This document shows, one piece after another, positions 40,702 through 53,186 of a stretch of 64,000 bases of DNA. The stretch spans positions 87,089,034-87,153,033 of the forward strand of contig OX123186.2 in the NCBI GenBank assembly GCA_944739405.2. The letters run 5' to 3'. This stretch comes from Euclidia mi (taxonomy: Eukaryota > Arthropoda > Insecta > Lepidoptera > Erebidae). The notes beneath the pieces are model-generated. The model saw only the letters and a list, made by a program, of their open reading frames with translations, ran no database searches and was not told where the DNA came from. Position 1 is the first letter of the stretch, and each line of letters starts with the position of its first letter. The translations under genes were made by a program, and so were the position numbers.

Positions 40702-41388
40702 ATTATTTCTGTTGCGATATTTATTGAAAATGATTACAGTTTGTTTACTTCGGAGGACAAAGTGCACTGTTGTTCGTCACTGTTTTATAACCTATGTTAA
40801 TTTGATTTTCGCATTTGGATTTCTATGGAGACGAGCTGATCAAGTAAAACATTGAAGATTTACACCATTCTCATAATTTAAGTTGCAATACAAAATACAC
40901 AACTTTCCAAGAAAATTTTAGTCACTATAACTACTATTTAGATTTTTAGCAATTTCTATTGAATAGCATTTAAACTTTTGAACATAAATCGTACATACTA
41001 AACCTAAAGAGCCCTGCGCACGTGTCCCATACATTTCAGCCCCTTAAACCTCTCCAGTAATGAGTATTGCAGTGCTACAATAGCACCAGCGCCACACCTG
41101 ATAATTGCCACTAGCAGAAAAATTGTTACTGCAGACCTCCTGTCGCATAAAAAACCCTAAATTGAAATATTGAGCATTGTCAATAATACCTCTAAAAAGA
41201 TCTATTGTGTTCTTTAGATGAGTGTTGGAAAGAAACCATAATTATGAAGGAATATTGGCACTAGTAAAGTGTACTAAATGTGAGACTAAAATATATATAC
41301 ATATATACTCTACCCGTTCAGATAAAGAATGGGATTAGACAGGCCATTACGCCGTTTTCGTCAGCATAATACGCAAAAACGCACTAAA
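40702..41388. other. No gene recognised
   Basis: AT-rich spacer; nothing identified. Confidence 0.4.
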
Positions 41389-41906
41389 GGATGCTACACA
41401 CAGTGCCGGTGGCATGGGCCGCCGGCTTTTGAGGCGCGGCTCGTGCCGCCGGCTTTTGTCGGGCGTCGATGCCGCCAGCATCGGCCGCAGAAAGCCGCCG
41501 GGCATCATTCCAGTTATATAGTTTGACGACCGGTTGGCGCCGCGGGAGTGTATGCGACTGCTACGCCGAAGGTCGCGGGTTCGATTCCCGCTCAAGTCAA
41601 ACATTTGTGTGCATGAACATGGATGTTTGTCTTGGTCTGGGTGTTTCTATGTATAATATGTATGTATTTACAAAAAAAAAAAGTATATATGTATGTTTAT
41701 CCATTATCTAGTACCCATAGTACAAGCTTCTGCTTAGTTTGGGACTAGATGGTGTTGTGTGAATGTGGTAGAATATTAATATGTGGTAGAATATTATATA
41801 GAACGACCACACACAAGTAGCAAGTTGCAACCTGCGCGGCCCGCCGGCCTACCCGGGAGGCCATGCCAGCGGCTCCTTCGTGCCGCCGGCACTGTGTGTA
41901 GGAGCC
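41389..41906. mobile_element. GC-rich MITE with CTACACACAGTGCCGG ends, split by a SINE
   Basis: Left end GGATGCTACACACAGTGCCG; right end, reverse-complemented, GGCTCCTACACACAGTGCCG. The arms are GC-rich with repeated GCCGCCGGCTTTTG. The middle (41521-41772) is a tRNA-derived SINE. The target duplication is unclear (possibly TTAA-like, degenerate). Confidence 0.6.
41521..41775 (+). repeat. tRNA-derived SINE
   Basis: A-box-like GGTTGGCGCCGCGGG, B-box GGTTCGATTCC at about 41579-41589, then GTGTGCATGAACATGGATGT, CTGGGTGTTTCTATGTAT, an A-run, and TTTGGGACTAGATGGTG near the end. The order of these words matches a well-known lepidopteran SINE. A functional tRNA is excluded because no acceptor stem or anticodon arm folds. 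Confidence 0.8.
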
Positions 41907-42569
41907 TTAACGATTAAATAATTTAACTACCACCTTCAAAAATATTTCGCTGTTTCATAAATTTAATTTGATACTTATTTAATAAACTAATTGTAATTAT
42001 TATTCCGCCATTCTAATCCCATTATCTATCTGAATAGGTAATACTTAATTATGATGTCACTAATATAGTATACTACGTAATCGGTGTTTACACTGCAAGA
42101 AACTGTTGTCAGGAAGTTCACATGTTTGCATTGATAGATCCCAATAAGAACATAAAATATTCGACAGGCATCATCAGTACATTTGCTTAAATTCACTTGA
42201 ATGTTGCCGTAGCTTGCACTACCCCTATCATTTTTATACTTTTATTTTCTTCGATTATTTATTGATAAATACTGTCTACTAAAATAGTTCAAACATGAGA
42301 AATCTATATAAATATAATACTATATTATTTTTTCGAAATTTCTTTTATAATCAGATTTTAATCAAAAGTAACCTCTTGAATCAATCAGATCAAAGCTGTA
42401 AATAATATTCCAGACTTGAAAAGGGTCTTGTTTCTTTTATAATGATTATTTATTTCTAGCATTATTTACACCGCTCTCCATATATTTTTATAATTTCTTT
42501 ATCATCGTACGTGACATTTAAATAAACATTTTTATCGGTTTGTCGTACCACAGAACAATATTAAGATTT
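41907..42569. other. No gene recognised
   Basis: AT-rich spacer; nothing identified. Confidence 0.4.
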
Positions 42570-42885
42570 ACAGGAATAAATCATAGCCAGCGATGGTTTA
42601 GACATTTGGAACGTATGGATGGAAGAAGAAATACGAAAGAAGTGTATCGTGTAAGAATGAATGCAGATGTCGGTAGGGGACGCCCATGACGGACGTACGC
42701 CGACCAAATATGTGACGTACTAAAAAAAGGCCAAATTAAAAGTACCCATAGCCGACGAGCACGAATGATGAGGTTAATGAATGTCGAGGTAGCAAAAGAG
42801 GTGTGTTGAACCGGAGCATTTGGCGTTCCATAGTCTCTGCCTACCCCGATGGGAGACAGGCGTGACGATAGATAGATAGAACCAA
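42570..42885 (+). pseudogene. LINE ORF2 C-terminus remnant with GATA tail
   Basis: Decayed version of the sequence at 54508-54893 and 61674-62089: RWFRHLERMDGRRN-type residues, then GRGRP, then RARMMRLMNVEVAKEV, with several stops, then CTCTGCCTACCCCGATGGGA and CAGGCGTGA followed by (GATA)n. It is the end of an RTE-like LINE 3' region. Confidence 0.65.
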
Positions 42886-43090
42886 AGCCACATGGAGATA
42901 CCAGCAGACTACCATGCAGACGGTATTGAGTTCAAATCTATGGCGCGCGCCACTAACTTTTGAAGTGTTGCATTTACTAAATATTTAATTGTTAATTAGA
43001 GCTTGGCGCACCAACCTATCTATCGGTGCCGGCTGCCATGAAGATCTTTTACAGGTAGCCGTTGTGGGGAGTCAGGTACCTTTAAATATG
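42886..43090 (+). repeat. SINE-like repeat, diverged copy of 15885-16145
   Basis: AGACTACCATGCAGACGGTA, GAGTTCAAATCTATGGCGCG and ACTAACTTTTGAAGTGTTGC align with the minus-strand copy at 16 kb. GAGTTCAAATC is the decayed B-box. Confidence 0.55.
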
Positions 43091-43119
43091 CTGAACAACT
43101 TAAAGTTACGTTATCTATG

Positions 43120-43260
43120 CCATGGAATACCTCTATACCTTTGAATTTCGGCGGTCAGTCGGCAGTTGCTCTGTGGAAAAGCTAATATTCAATAAAGTCT
43201 GGTTAGACTAAGCGAACTTCGTCGGCGTCGGCCAAATAACGCTAAAACGATGATTTTGCT
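43120..43260 (+). repeat. SINE-like repeat, copy 2 of 3
   Basis: CCATGGAATACCTCTAT, GTCGGCAGTTGCTCTGTGG and GTCTGGTTAGACTAAG align with 17405-17560. Confidence 0.6.
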
Positions 43261-43504
43261 ATTAATCAAAAGTAGTCACATTCTACACTTTTTCTGAGAA
43301 GGAACGCATCTTTCCAAAGTTGTAATACCTTAATAATATTGACACATATTTCACAGCGAAAATGTTTATAAATTTAAAATGAGTTTTTTCGTTGAATTTC
43401 TTTCAAAAGGTCACTAGTTTATAACTAGGTAATGTAGTTTTTTAGTTATGATAGGCACTCAAATTTCGTTCTTGTTTGATTAATAATATACTGACACCGA
43501 TCTT

Positions 43505-43625
43505 AGCCATGGTATATTGCTGTACGTGGGTTGCGCAGTTGAGACAGCAGTACTTCTGTTAAAAAACCTGATTTCTGTTAAATCTGGTTAGATTAAAATA
43601 ACGATACTTAGGACGATAATGGTGT
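43505..43625 (+). repeat. SINE-like repeat, copy 3 of 3 (most diverged)
   Basis: CCATGGTATATTGCTGTACG, GGGTTGCGCAGTTGAGACAG and AATCTGGTTAGATTAAAATAACG. Confidence 0.5.
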
Positions 43626-44729
43626 TTTTTTTTGTTTCTTTGTATTCGCTAATAAATCAGTACGAATGGCAGGAAATAATTAACATTACATCACTTAATT
43701 ATCATAGGTCAAAGGTTATAAAAGACATGTTCTTTTGAGAACATTATAGAGCCCTCACGCGCATAATGGTCAGGGCACATAATTCGAAGAACCGATGGTC
43801 TAATGACCATAGAACAATTAACAAACGATAACTAACTAATTATTTTATAAATGCATAACTTTGAAAAGTCAGCAATGCGATCAGCCTTAGGCTCTTGCTG
43901 CTTTGGGTCATGACAATTATAACTTCTATTTATTATATATAATTATTAAATTTTAATAACATTGTTTTAATAAGCTTGTTTAATTTTATTAAGCTTGTAC
44001 AGTAATTATTATGAGTCAATGATGCACTAAAAATCACCTAATAGCCGATTTTGGAACAAATAGAAACATTAAAAATATTGCCTTATTCTAAAAAAGAACA
44101 CACAAAACTACACTTAATTTCAATTGTTTACGTTCCAAATCTAAAATTCATATTTAAAATCGGAATGTATACAAAAAAGCAGTAAAAGTATGCAAAACAA
44201 TTGGCTGCAGCAAAAGTTGTGTGTATTCGCTCGAGAGGCTGAATGCATTGCTGTCCCGTGCCACGTAATGGCGGCTGCAGTGTATTTATGGTCCAAGTTT
44301 TCGGATCATGTTTTAACTCATATTAGCTTCTGCGAGAGAATTAAAACTTCGGTAGTTCATTTTCTGTTTATTATCAACAATTAGATTTATTCTAAAAAAA
44401 AATATTTTTGTTATACATGTCCATTATGTATCTTTAACATTTGGGCATTTATCGGCAGGAACATCTGAGGGCACGGTAGTGCGGCACGGCCGTACCATCC
44501 TTTTTTCGAAGCAGTTCAGGATATTTTCGACCCCCTATAACTTCATTGTAGATAAAACTATAAGCCTGATTTTTAGTAATCAAGCAGGCATTGTATATAT
44601 ATATGGTATATTTCAAATTTAATTTAATTTGAACCAGTTGTCGGCGGTAGTTATAACGTGTCAAAGTTTCTTAATTTTGTCCATCACTGAATGATCATCA
44701 AAAGTCTAAGGCACTTCTAGCAGACAAGA
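43626..44729. other. No gene recognised
   Basis: AT-rich, 1.1 kb; the small frames at 44190-44384 and 44449-44664 have no domain. Confidence 0.45.
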
Positions 44730-44786
44730 CACTAATTGTATACTAAATTTGAAGCTTCTAGCTTCAAATTTAATATACAATTAGTG
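44730..44786. repeat. Tight hairpin, 27-bp arms, 3-bp loop
   Basis: Arms 44730-44756 and 44760-44786 pair at 26 of 27 positions (CACTAATTGTATACTAAATT...). Confidence 0.9.
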
Positions 44787-44857
44787 TGTGGATCAAGGAA
44801 AAACTAATATATTTTTCAATTGCAGTCCAGTTTTCGAGATACATCAACTGCATAAAT

Positions 44858-44897
44858 AATTTTGTAATCTTATATAAATATAAAAGATTACAAAATT
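44858..44897. repeat. Hairpin, 14-bp perfect arms
   Basis: AATTTTGTAATCTT at 44858-44871 and its complement at 44884-44897. Confidence 0.88.
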
Positions 44898-44975
44898 ACA
44901 TTTGCAGTTAGGGCTTTTATTAAGAAAATTCGTTATTGGTGCACAAGAAGTAGGAGGTACCGGAAAGGTCAAAAG

Positions 44976-45123
44976 TAGGACTATCTACAAATAGAAATGA
45001 GATCCCATAAAAAAAAATACTTGACAAAAATCCGTCTCGCTACCGTAAAAAGCGTAGCGAGACTTGTTTTTTTTTGACAAGTATTGTTTTTTATGGGATA
45101 AACTTTACTTCTAACTACTCCTA
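44976..45123. repeat. Snapback palindrome, MITE-like
   Basis: Inner arms CCGTCTCGCTAC and GTAGCGAGAC; middle arms with TACTTGACA and TGTCAAGTA; outer TCCCATAAAAA and TTTTTTATGGGA (45003-45098). Weaker pairing continues to 44976 and 45123. Small indels in the A/T runs. Confidence 0.8.
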
Positions 45124-47104
45124 CATGAATAATTGCACATTGGTAAATCTAGTAAACGACAAAGTTAAATTCTGCATAGATAAAATGTGTTTAAAACTAT
45201 GTGCGGAAAGTAGGAACCCACTAAGCAATTAAATTGGGCTCCACAGCATTGTCGTTATTATACGATAGATTATTAGATAGGTACATTGTTTTAGACAGAA
45301 ATCCCGCAGTAAGATGGCATCTTGTATTGCAGAGGGACCTAAAAGCTATTCAATCACCGGCTACAAAGAACATCCAAACTCGAACACCAATTTGTAGACG
45401 ACGCAGAGCGCTGTGCCGTGTGTAATCGAACCTACAACTACACTCCGCTCAGTGCTCAACATCGATTCGGCAGCTTAATAAACGACTTCTCCAACCATGT
45501 ATATAAAGGAAATAAAAATAAGTGTTGTCTAAAACAAGTAAGCTATTCATACTCAAAAATAACTTGTCGGTTCTGTTCGTACCACAATTCCATCGCAAAA
45601 GATTATTAAAGTTGCACCAATATTCAAATACTTCTATGCGACATCTTAGCTGCCTGCGTATAAAGTTCTCTACATTATAATATTCATAGCAGTATTAGCT
45701 TTTGGCAATAGTTCAGTTCTTTGTAAATTTCTAACATTTGCCCATAAATGTTAAGAGGGTAATAAAATGCCGCTTGGCCGCTGTGTAGTCTACACTGCGG
45801 CTGTTTAACGCTTGCCTTTATGGCCGATGTTTTAAAGTTGGGTATAATTATGTTGTACATAACTTTTAGAGTAACTATCGGCAATGATAGTTATACTAAC
45901 GAGCCACGGTAGACAAACATTTGAAACAAGTTTTTTAAATTTGTTGTAGACAAAAATTTCGCGAATTGCTAAGTTGATTTCGAAATATTTTTTGTTTCGT
46001 GGAAAGCCAGGTTATGCCTGAGTGTGGACTAATTCAACCATTTTAACAAAAATGTCATCTGGGATCAAAAGGGGATAACTATAATAAGTGTTCATCGCGT
46101 AATCACTGGCATTTTAATGCCCAAAATCAACGCAATCAGGATTGCTGGATTCTAAAGACACAATTCACTTTAGTGGAATCAGTAAATTTAATTAACGAAA
46201 TTTTCTGTATTTTCAATATAAGGCAGCGAAGAGCCGTGTACGCAAGACTCGACCATAACCCTAAAAACATTTCGTCACATTTTGAACATAGAACACTGAT
46301 GATGTTCATTTAATAGCCGATCCATAACCCGCTATTCTTTCTTTTTCATAAAGTTTTGTGGCTAGTGTCGGCACTTGAGGGCCTCGCAATTTGGATCGAG
46401 TCCAGCTACCATGCCGCCATATTACTCTCAGAAACCCCCTTCATTTTAACTTATTATGTTTTAGTAAACGCCTTCGCGTTTCTGGGTCACATGCCGGAAA
46501 TTTTTTTATAGTTTGAGAGTTTCATGTAGTAGTATTGGGCTTGAGTGAGTGTGTTTGTAGATAAGTCTCTGAATGTGATTCGATATGAACAGGAGAGATG
46601 TGAAGAATGCCTTGTATTATACTGTTAGCCTATAAAATCAGCCGAAACATAAAACCTCCGAAATTTCGGGCTAACATTAATTATGTGATATAATCGATTA
46701 TATGGCGGCATTGTTTCGACTCTGGCTTTCTGGGAACCTTCACTACGCTAAATGGTTGTAATATGCGGCAGTAGCACAGGGTTACGGTATTGCTACGGTA
46801 TAAATACTGCGGCGTAACTCTCGCGTAGACCGCTTCGTTGCCCTGTTGTGTTGAGAGTTCTTTAAATACAAGCCATCCTAGTTAGAAATAGTGACAGTAA
46901 ACGATAAAAGAACAATATCTGAGGCCCAATTCCCGTAATCATATTTGTTCAAAATACAGTTTCGATATATTGTCAATGTTATACTTATGGAATAAATGGC
47001 ATTCACCTAAATTCACTGATATTTAAATGCCATCGCGACTAGATCGTAAATTGAACAAGGTGTCAAAATTTGTGTCAACGACGAATGTTATAAGATAAAA
47101 TAGA
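45124..47104. other. No gene recognised, 2 kb
   Basis: The 63-codon frames at 45234-45609 and others lack domains. A GC-richer patch near 46380-46500 shows no match. Probably old repeats or unique intergenic DNA. Confidence 0.45.
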
Positions 47105-47390
47105 ATAGAATTATAAGCTGAATCTCACACACCACACTCCGTGGTACGAATGAGCACGTTTATTAATTAATACCCTGTACTAAAATTTTTCCTTTTATAA
47201 GCAAACTTTGGAGCGGCACTAATACAATTTTAAGTGTGAAATAATAATACACTTAAGTAAGCTTAGCCAGTTGGGGAATTTAATTTGATTATAATAGGTA
47301 AAATGACATTATTATGTTTACAGGAAATGTTTTTAATCCCTATTTCAGATACTGTGAAGGAATATGAATAAATAAAATTGTTTGCAGACA
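47105..47390 (+). repeat. Dispersed repeat (family of 58948-59347 and 63150-63641), diverged copy
   Basis: AATCTCACACACCACACTCC, GAGCGGCACTAATACAATTT and AAGCTTAGCCAGTTGGGGAA match the other two copies. With the 63-kb copy (complement) it shares further sequence through TAATAGGTAAAATGAC, so the family unit is longer than the 58.9-kb copy. Confidence 0.75.
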
Positions 47391-47723
47391 TTGGAGTCTT
47401 GTTGCTATCGTATAATGTCATTATGGCATTTGGTCTTTAATGAAATGATTTATAAGATTCAAATATCGCTCTGTCACGCAAACTTCATACCATAGACAAT
47501 ACAGATACACTGCCCAGTAAATGATAAAAAATATTATGCACTATCGCCTCACACTGGCGCCATCTCGATTTTGAAACGGGTCAATCATAGTACCAAGGAT
47601 TGCCGCAAGAGAGCACTAAGTTGCAATCGATAAACACATCACAGAACAACTAATTCGAGAGCTTGCCAACAGAGGGCAATACGAGTACGATTCTAAACCA
47701 TTAAAGAAAATCATTACACAAAA

Positions 47724-48895
47724 ATGGTTCAATGCGCAGGATGTAAACAAAACATTCCAAGTAAAGTTCACTTTGTCATAAACATTACGACTTACAATGT
47801 GCTAACATACTATTAGGCAATTATAACTCTATGACACCCAACCACCTCAACACGTGGAAATGCCAAGCCTGCAAATGTAAAATGCCAAAAGGAGACAACA
47901 CTAACACACCAATAAGAGCATCCCAACATGATATTACTGATATGAACATCACAATTCGCCGTTAACCAATCAACTGCACACCCACCAGTGACAGCTGTGA
48001 AAATAACATATCTGTAGACGACATCATTGGGAACACATTAAACAATAGTATAGTAGATGACATTGGCCGCCGGTCTGAAAATCAGATAAACACTACAAAA
48101 GAACCGCTGACTCTGGAAAATATTAGCATCTTGTTAGACATAAAATTAGAGAACATCAAGTCTTCTATATTACAAGATATTAGAAGCACAATCCAAGTAG
48201 AAATAAACAAAACAATAAAAAATCTGCAAGATGATATGGAACACAAAACACAAAATTTATCCAAAGAACAAAAAGTAATAACGGAAAAGATACAGAAAAC
48301 TAATGAAAAAATTGAAAATATCCAACAACAATTATATAACTTGAAAAATTCCAAAAAAGTAGTATTATATGGCCTAACTGGAAAATACAACGAAACTATA
48401 CCCGAACTATATGATCGCGTGTCACAAGCTTTCCAGGAAATAATGAACATTAACATTGACCCCTACATAGAAGACATAAAACGAATAGGTAGAAGTGGCA
48501 AAAAGAGACCGCTGGCAATAGAACTTATCAGCAAACGTATGGCAAAATATATAATTGAAAATGCTAGAGATTTCAAAAACACAGGATTAGCTGTTGGACA
48601 ATATATGGACAAAAAAACCCTACAACAACGCCAAGGACTCAAACACAAGCTCATAGAAGCTAGGAAGAATGGTGATCATGCTGTGATAAGAGATAACAAA
48701 CTATACGTTAATGGAAGAGAGTTAAAGTGTACTGCTCCTACAACAGATGTCATACAAAATCCACACAACAGTGAAATTCTTATACACAGTAATACACGCG
48801 ATATACAATCCACACAGTCGCAAATATCATCCCCATCAGCAAAGTATCCAACATCGGAAGAGAGAGCAAACGACAGTAAGACATTTCGATACTAA
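47724..48895 (+). pseudogene. LINE ORF1 with PHD-like finger and coiled coil, frameshifted N-terminus
   Basis: ATG at 47724 reads MVQCAGCKQNIPSK. After frameshifts it continues MTPNHLNTWKCQACKCKMP, so the Cys pairs of a PHD/zinc-ribbon finger are visible. From 48131 the frame is open for 254 codons: a Lys/Glu/Gln-rich coiled coil (about 1-75), then KVVLYGLTGK, IEDIKRIGRSGKKRPLAIEL and NTGLAVGQYMDKKTLQQRQG. These resemble the nucleic-acid-binding C-terminal domain of LINE ORF1 proteins (also seen in baculovirus FP-type proteins). ORF1 proteins with an N-terminal PHD finger are known in insect LINEs. The stop at 48893-48895 overlaps the start of ORF2. Confidence 0.7.
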
Positions 48896-51759
48896 TCTGA
48901 CCATCGTTTTCCAAAATATCCAAAGTATAGGCAATAAAGTAGAGCTACTCGAACAACTATTATTAGATTGTGACATAGATATATTATCCTTGTCAGAACT
49001 ATGGAAAAACGAACATTACTGTAAATCCATTATTCCCCAAGATTATAAAATTGGATCTATCTTCTGTCGTAAGACTCGTGAAGGTGGAGGGGTCAGTCTA
49101 ATAGTTAAAAACACTTTAGAATATATTGAGAAAAAGGATATTGTTAACTTTTCAAAAGAATATATCATAGAATTTAGTGCAATTGAAATACCTAAGAGTA
49201 ATTGTATAATTATAGGATTATATAGAGCAGATCGTCATATAGATATATTTTATAAACAAATGGAAAAAGTTTTACGTAGATTAGATATAAAAAAATCACA
49301 AAAACATATAATTATAGGAGGTGACTTTAATATTAATATTCTGCACAGCAATAAACAAACTTTAGAATTAATCAATTTTATGAAAACGCACAACCTTTAA
49401 CAAATAATACGCGACCCCACACGGATAACAAAAACCACATCCACCTACATTGACCTATTGTTTACTAATCACTCGAGCTTTATAAAAACATCATCAAATT
49501 ATAGACTACGGCCTCTCAGACCATAAAGCGATAAAATTAGAATTAAATCTTAAAAACTTAACAACTACAACAAAAACATGGTATTTAAAAAAACGAATAT
49601 TTAACCAAAGGAAAATGGATGCCTTAAAAGATAATTAAAAGAAAGTGAACTGGGATAATATAATAGTAGAAAATAATAACATAAATACAAACTATGAGGC
49701 TTTTATTAATGTAATAACACAATTTTTAAATAAATATATACCCGTACAAACAAATAAAATAAAAAATAAATGTAAAAAAGGTTGGCTTACAACCGGTTTA
49801 AAAAATCATGTGAACACAAAAGAATTTTAAAAAACAATCCTAAATGATACAAAAAGCACAATTATTAAAAATTACTTCAAAAGATACACAAAAACTTTAA
49901 AATCCGTAGTTAAAACAGCTAAAAAGTTAGAATATATACGACAAATGAAAAATTCAGACAATAAAATAAAGACTATGTGAAAAGTAATTAAAATGAAAAA
50001 CGGTAAAACTAAAACGTTCAAACCAGATAATATATCTTTAAAAATTAATGATGACATAATTGAATGCCCGACAACTATTGCTAACATATTTAACAACTAT
50101 TTCGCGACGGTAGGTAATAATCCTAATTACACAGATTCACACAAACCAATTGGACAACATATCATAAACTCACCAGTATGTTCTATGTACTTGCGGCCAG
50201 TCGACCAAAAAGAAGTCATAAACATTATACACTCCACAAAAAACAAACATAGCAGCGGCATAGATGACATACTACCTATATTATTAAAACAATGTGCAAT
50301 GGAACTTTCCACTCCCTTGAGTCATTTAATTAATCAAAGTTTTCAAGAAGGCAAATTTCCCGATTTACTTAAAATTTCATTGATTAAACCGATACACAAG
50401 AAGGGGGACACTCTAACCCCAAACAATTATAGACCGATTGCTCTACTCCCGACATTTTCAAAAATCTTTGAAAAAGCAATGTGCAACCGTCTGTACGCAT
50501 TTTTAGAACGCTACAATATACTAGACGATAGTCAGAATGGGTTTAGAAAACGTAGATCAACAACATTAGCGGTTTATAAGTATATTCAGAGAGCACTACA
50601 ATACCTAAATGATAAGGAGTATGTTGTTGGATTGTTGCTCGACATGACCAAAGCCTATGACAAGGTACTCTACAACATACTCTTAATGAAATTAAACGGT
50701 TGCGGAGTTAGAGGACCGGCTTACTCATGGTTTAAGTCATATGTTAATAATAGGATACAAATGGTACAAATTGAACATTTTGATAGAACCTCAAAAGAAA
50801 TAAAATCTACTCGATCTCAAGTTATACATCTATCAGGCTCAATTCCTCAGGGAAGCGTTCTAGGATGCATATTGTTCTTAATATACATAAATGACTTGCC
50901 AAAAACCTTAGACTTGGGAAAATCTCTACCAGTACTTTTCGCTGACGATGTCTCGATTTTAATAAAATGCGACTACTTAAACTATAATAGTCAGATCCAA
51001 AACACTCTCGAATCTATTACACAATGGCTCCAAGAACATAATTTAGAAATAAACACACTCAAAACAAAAGTAATGCAGTTCAGGTCATACAAAAAAACAC
51101 CCCTTTTTCTACACATAACACACGAAAATACACTAATAGAAGAGGTCAACACTTTTAGTTTATTGGGTATAAATATAGACACACATTTAAACTGGAAAAC
51201 ACATATAGATCACATCAAATCCAAATTATCTAAATTTACATACGCTCTATTTCAAATTAAACACAGCACAGACACACAAACAGCATTGTCGGCATACTAC
51301 GCATATGCATACTCCTGGCTGAGGTATGGGGTCATGCTTTGGGGTAACAGTGTAAATGTAGAGGAATTATTTATAATTCAAAAGAAATGTGTTAGAATAC
51401 TAGCACATATAGACAATACGCAAAGCTGTAAACCTTACTTTACTAAACTAAATATCCTAACACTACCATCAATATATATACTCGATATATGTACATTCGT
51501 TTTCAGACACAGTGACTCCTTTAATAAAGTGAAAGACATGCACAATTTAAATACACGCCATAAAGACAGACTACACTTACCTCCTTCAAAAACAAAAATG
51601 CTCAACGAGAGCCCATATTACATGGCTGTTAAGATATTTAATAAATTACCTAAATTTATTAAAGAAGAAAAGCTTGAAACAACATTTACTAAACGCCTCA
51701 ATTTTTTTCTGATCCAAAAATGCTATTATTCTGTTACAGAATACCTAAATAATAAATGA
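48747..51759 (+). pseudogene. LINE endonuclease-reverse transcriptase, interrupted between EN and RT
   Basis: The frame 48747-49400 carries EN: FQNIQSIGNKVELLEQLLLD, SELWK (catalytic Glu), GGGVSLIV, IIGGDFNINIL. It stops at 49400; 49401-49992 contains several stops and shifts (RDPTRIT-like and DYGLSDHKA residues are still readable). The frame 49993-51759 (588 codons) is an intact RT: NYRPIALLPTFSKIFEKA, GFRKRRSTT, LLLDMTKAYDKV, GSIPQGSVLGCILF, the catalytic FADD (VLFADDVSI), and a C-terminus with HLPPSKT and YYSVTEYL. Homologous to the 18250-21048 protein along its length. Only the EN/linker is dead. Confidence 0.8.
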
Positions 51760-51781
51760 TTAGAATTGATTTGTTAGAGAC

Positions 51782-51890
51782 GTAATAATAATAATAGTAA
51801 TACTTATAATCATAATAATAATATAATCATAATAATAATAATAATATATTCATAATAATAATAGTAATATATTCATAATAATAATACCTA
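51782..51890 (+). repeat. AAT/ATA-rich microsatellite in the LINE 3 3' region
   Basis: Imperfect runs of ATAATAATAATAATA broken by AATCAT and AGTAAT words. Confidence 0.85.
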
Positions 51891-52310
51891 CATGTCTAAA
51901 TAATACGTATATGGCGAAGCTCTTGATTATACGAGCTGATTTATTTTGACATATTTTAAATAAGGACATAATCATTTTTTTTTTGCATTTTCTAATTCTA
52001 TATGGATCTATTAATACTAATTCTATGTTTCCTAATTTCAATAATGTTATATAAATTACCTAATTTCAATAATGTTATATATTATAATCTTCAATTAATT
52101 GTACTACGGACTACCTCTACAACTATTAACTGTACATATAATATAACAATTATAACAATGTTTTCTATTTACTTATCTTATAATTGCTAGTCAGCTCTCA
52201 ATATTGCTATGCTTGAAAAAGGCGCTAAGTCTTAAGCACATACCATTGTATACCATCACCATGTACACTTAGTTTTGCAATAAATGATTTGAATTTGAAT
52301 TTATCACAGT

Positions 52311-52504
52311 AAACAATCTTCAGACAGTAAACGTTATTAGTTTATTTATGGAAGTAGTTAGAGTAGGTTACTTATGAAAAAGCAATGGTAAGGTTAGGTT
52401 AGAACTGTGACCTCCTACAAAATTGATGGTTAGGAGAAACTGTTTTAAAGAATAGCGGTACGCCATCCTATTACATTGAATAAAAATGTATTTCATTTTA
52501 ATTT
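52311..52504. other. Short unassigned spacer
   Basis: Nothing recognised. Confidence 0.4.
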
Positions 52505-53186
52505 AATCTAATCGTGTCACTACTATTGGTGAAACCGCACAAAAATCCGTTCGCTAGTTTTGAGGTTATTGCATACATACAAATAGACAGGACAAAAAGG
52601 GGACTTTATTTTATCATAAGTATATTTATGTAGACAACTTCATTATACTTTATAACCAGATTTTATCCTACAATCTTTCAACTTATCTTTTTCTAGAGGA
52701 CGCCAGCAGCTATGCCTGTTTTTTTTTTAAATTAACCCGTTTTGGCCGATCCCCTGGGAATTTCGGGAGATCCCTTCTTAGTGCACCCCTACGGTCCCTA
52801 AGGAACATACATGCCAAATTTCAGCTTCCTGCGCCCAATAGTTTCGGCTGTAGCGTGTCTGTCAGTCAGTCAGTAACGCAAGGATTTTATATATTAAGAA
52901 GATCATAAGTATATTTATGTAGACAACTTCATTATACTTTATTACCAGATTTTATCCTACAATCTTTCAACTTATCTTTTACTAGAGGACGCCAGCAGCT
53001 ATGCCTGCATTTTTTTTAAATTTACCCGTTATGGCCGATCCCTAGGAATTTCGGGAAATCCCTTCTTAGTGCACCCCTACGGTCCCCAAGGAACATACAT
53101 GCCAACTTTCTGCTTCCTGCGCCCAATAGTTTCGGCTGTAGCGTGTCTGTCAGTCAGTCATTAACGCAAGGATTTTATATATTAAG
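52505..53186 (+). repeat. LINE 3'-region repeat with a 289-bp tandem duplication
   Basis: Starts with TGGTGAAACCGCACAAAAAT and GTTCGCTAGTTTTGAGG (also at 56225-56285). The segment 52613-52901 is then repeated directly at 52902-53186: ATCATAAGTATATTTATGTA, GAGGACGCCAGCAGCTATGC, TAGTTTCGGCTGTAGCGTGT. The two units differ at about a dozen positions. Confidence 0.85.

Larger units (their letters stand above)
47520..52310 (+). mobile_element. Non-LTR retrotransposon (LINE 3), near full length, decayed
   Basis: ORF1 with an N-terminal Cys-rich finger, overlapping EN-RT ORF2, AAT-rich 3' region and a terminal TGATTTGAATTTGAATTT tail near 52285-52305. The 5' limit near 47520 is a guess. It is a relative of LINE 2. 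Multiple stops lie in the EN-RT linker. Confidence 0.75.

Noticed and set aside
41521..41600. tRNA gene (B-box GGTTCGATTCC)
   Set aside because: No cloverleaf with paired acceptor and anticodon arms; body and tail match a SINE. The same reasoning applies to 6271, 16100 and 27075.
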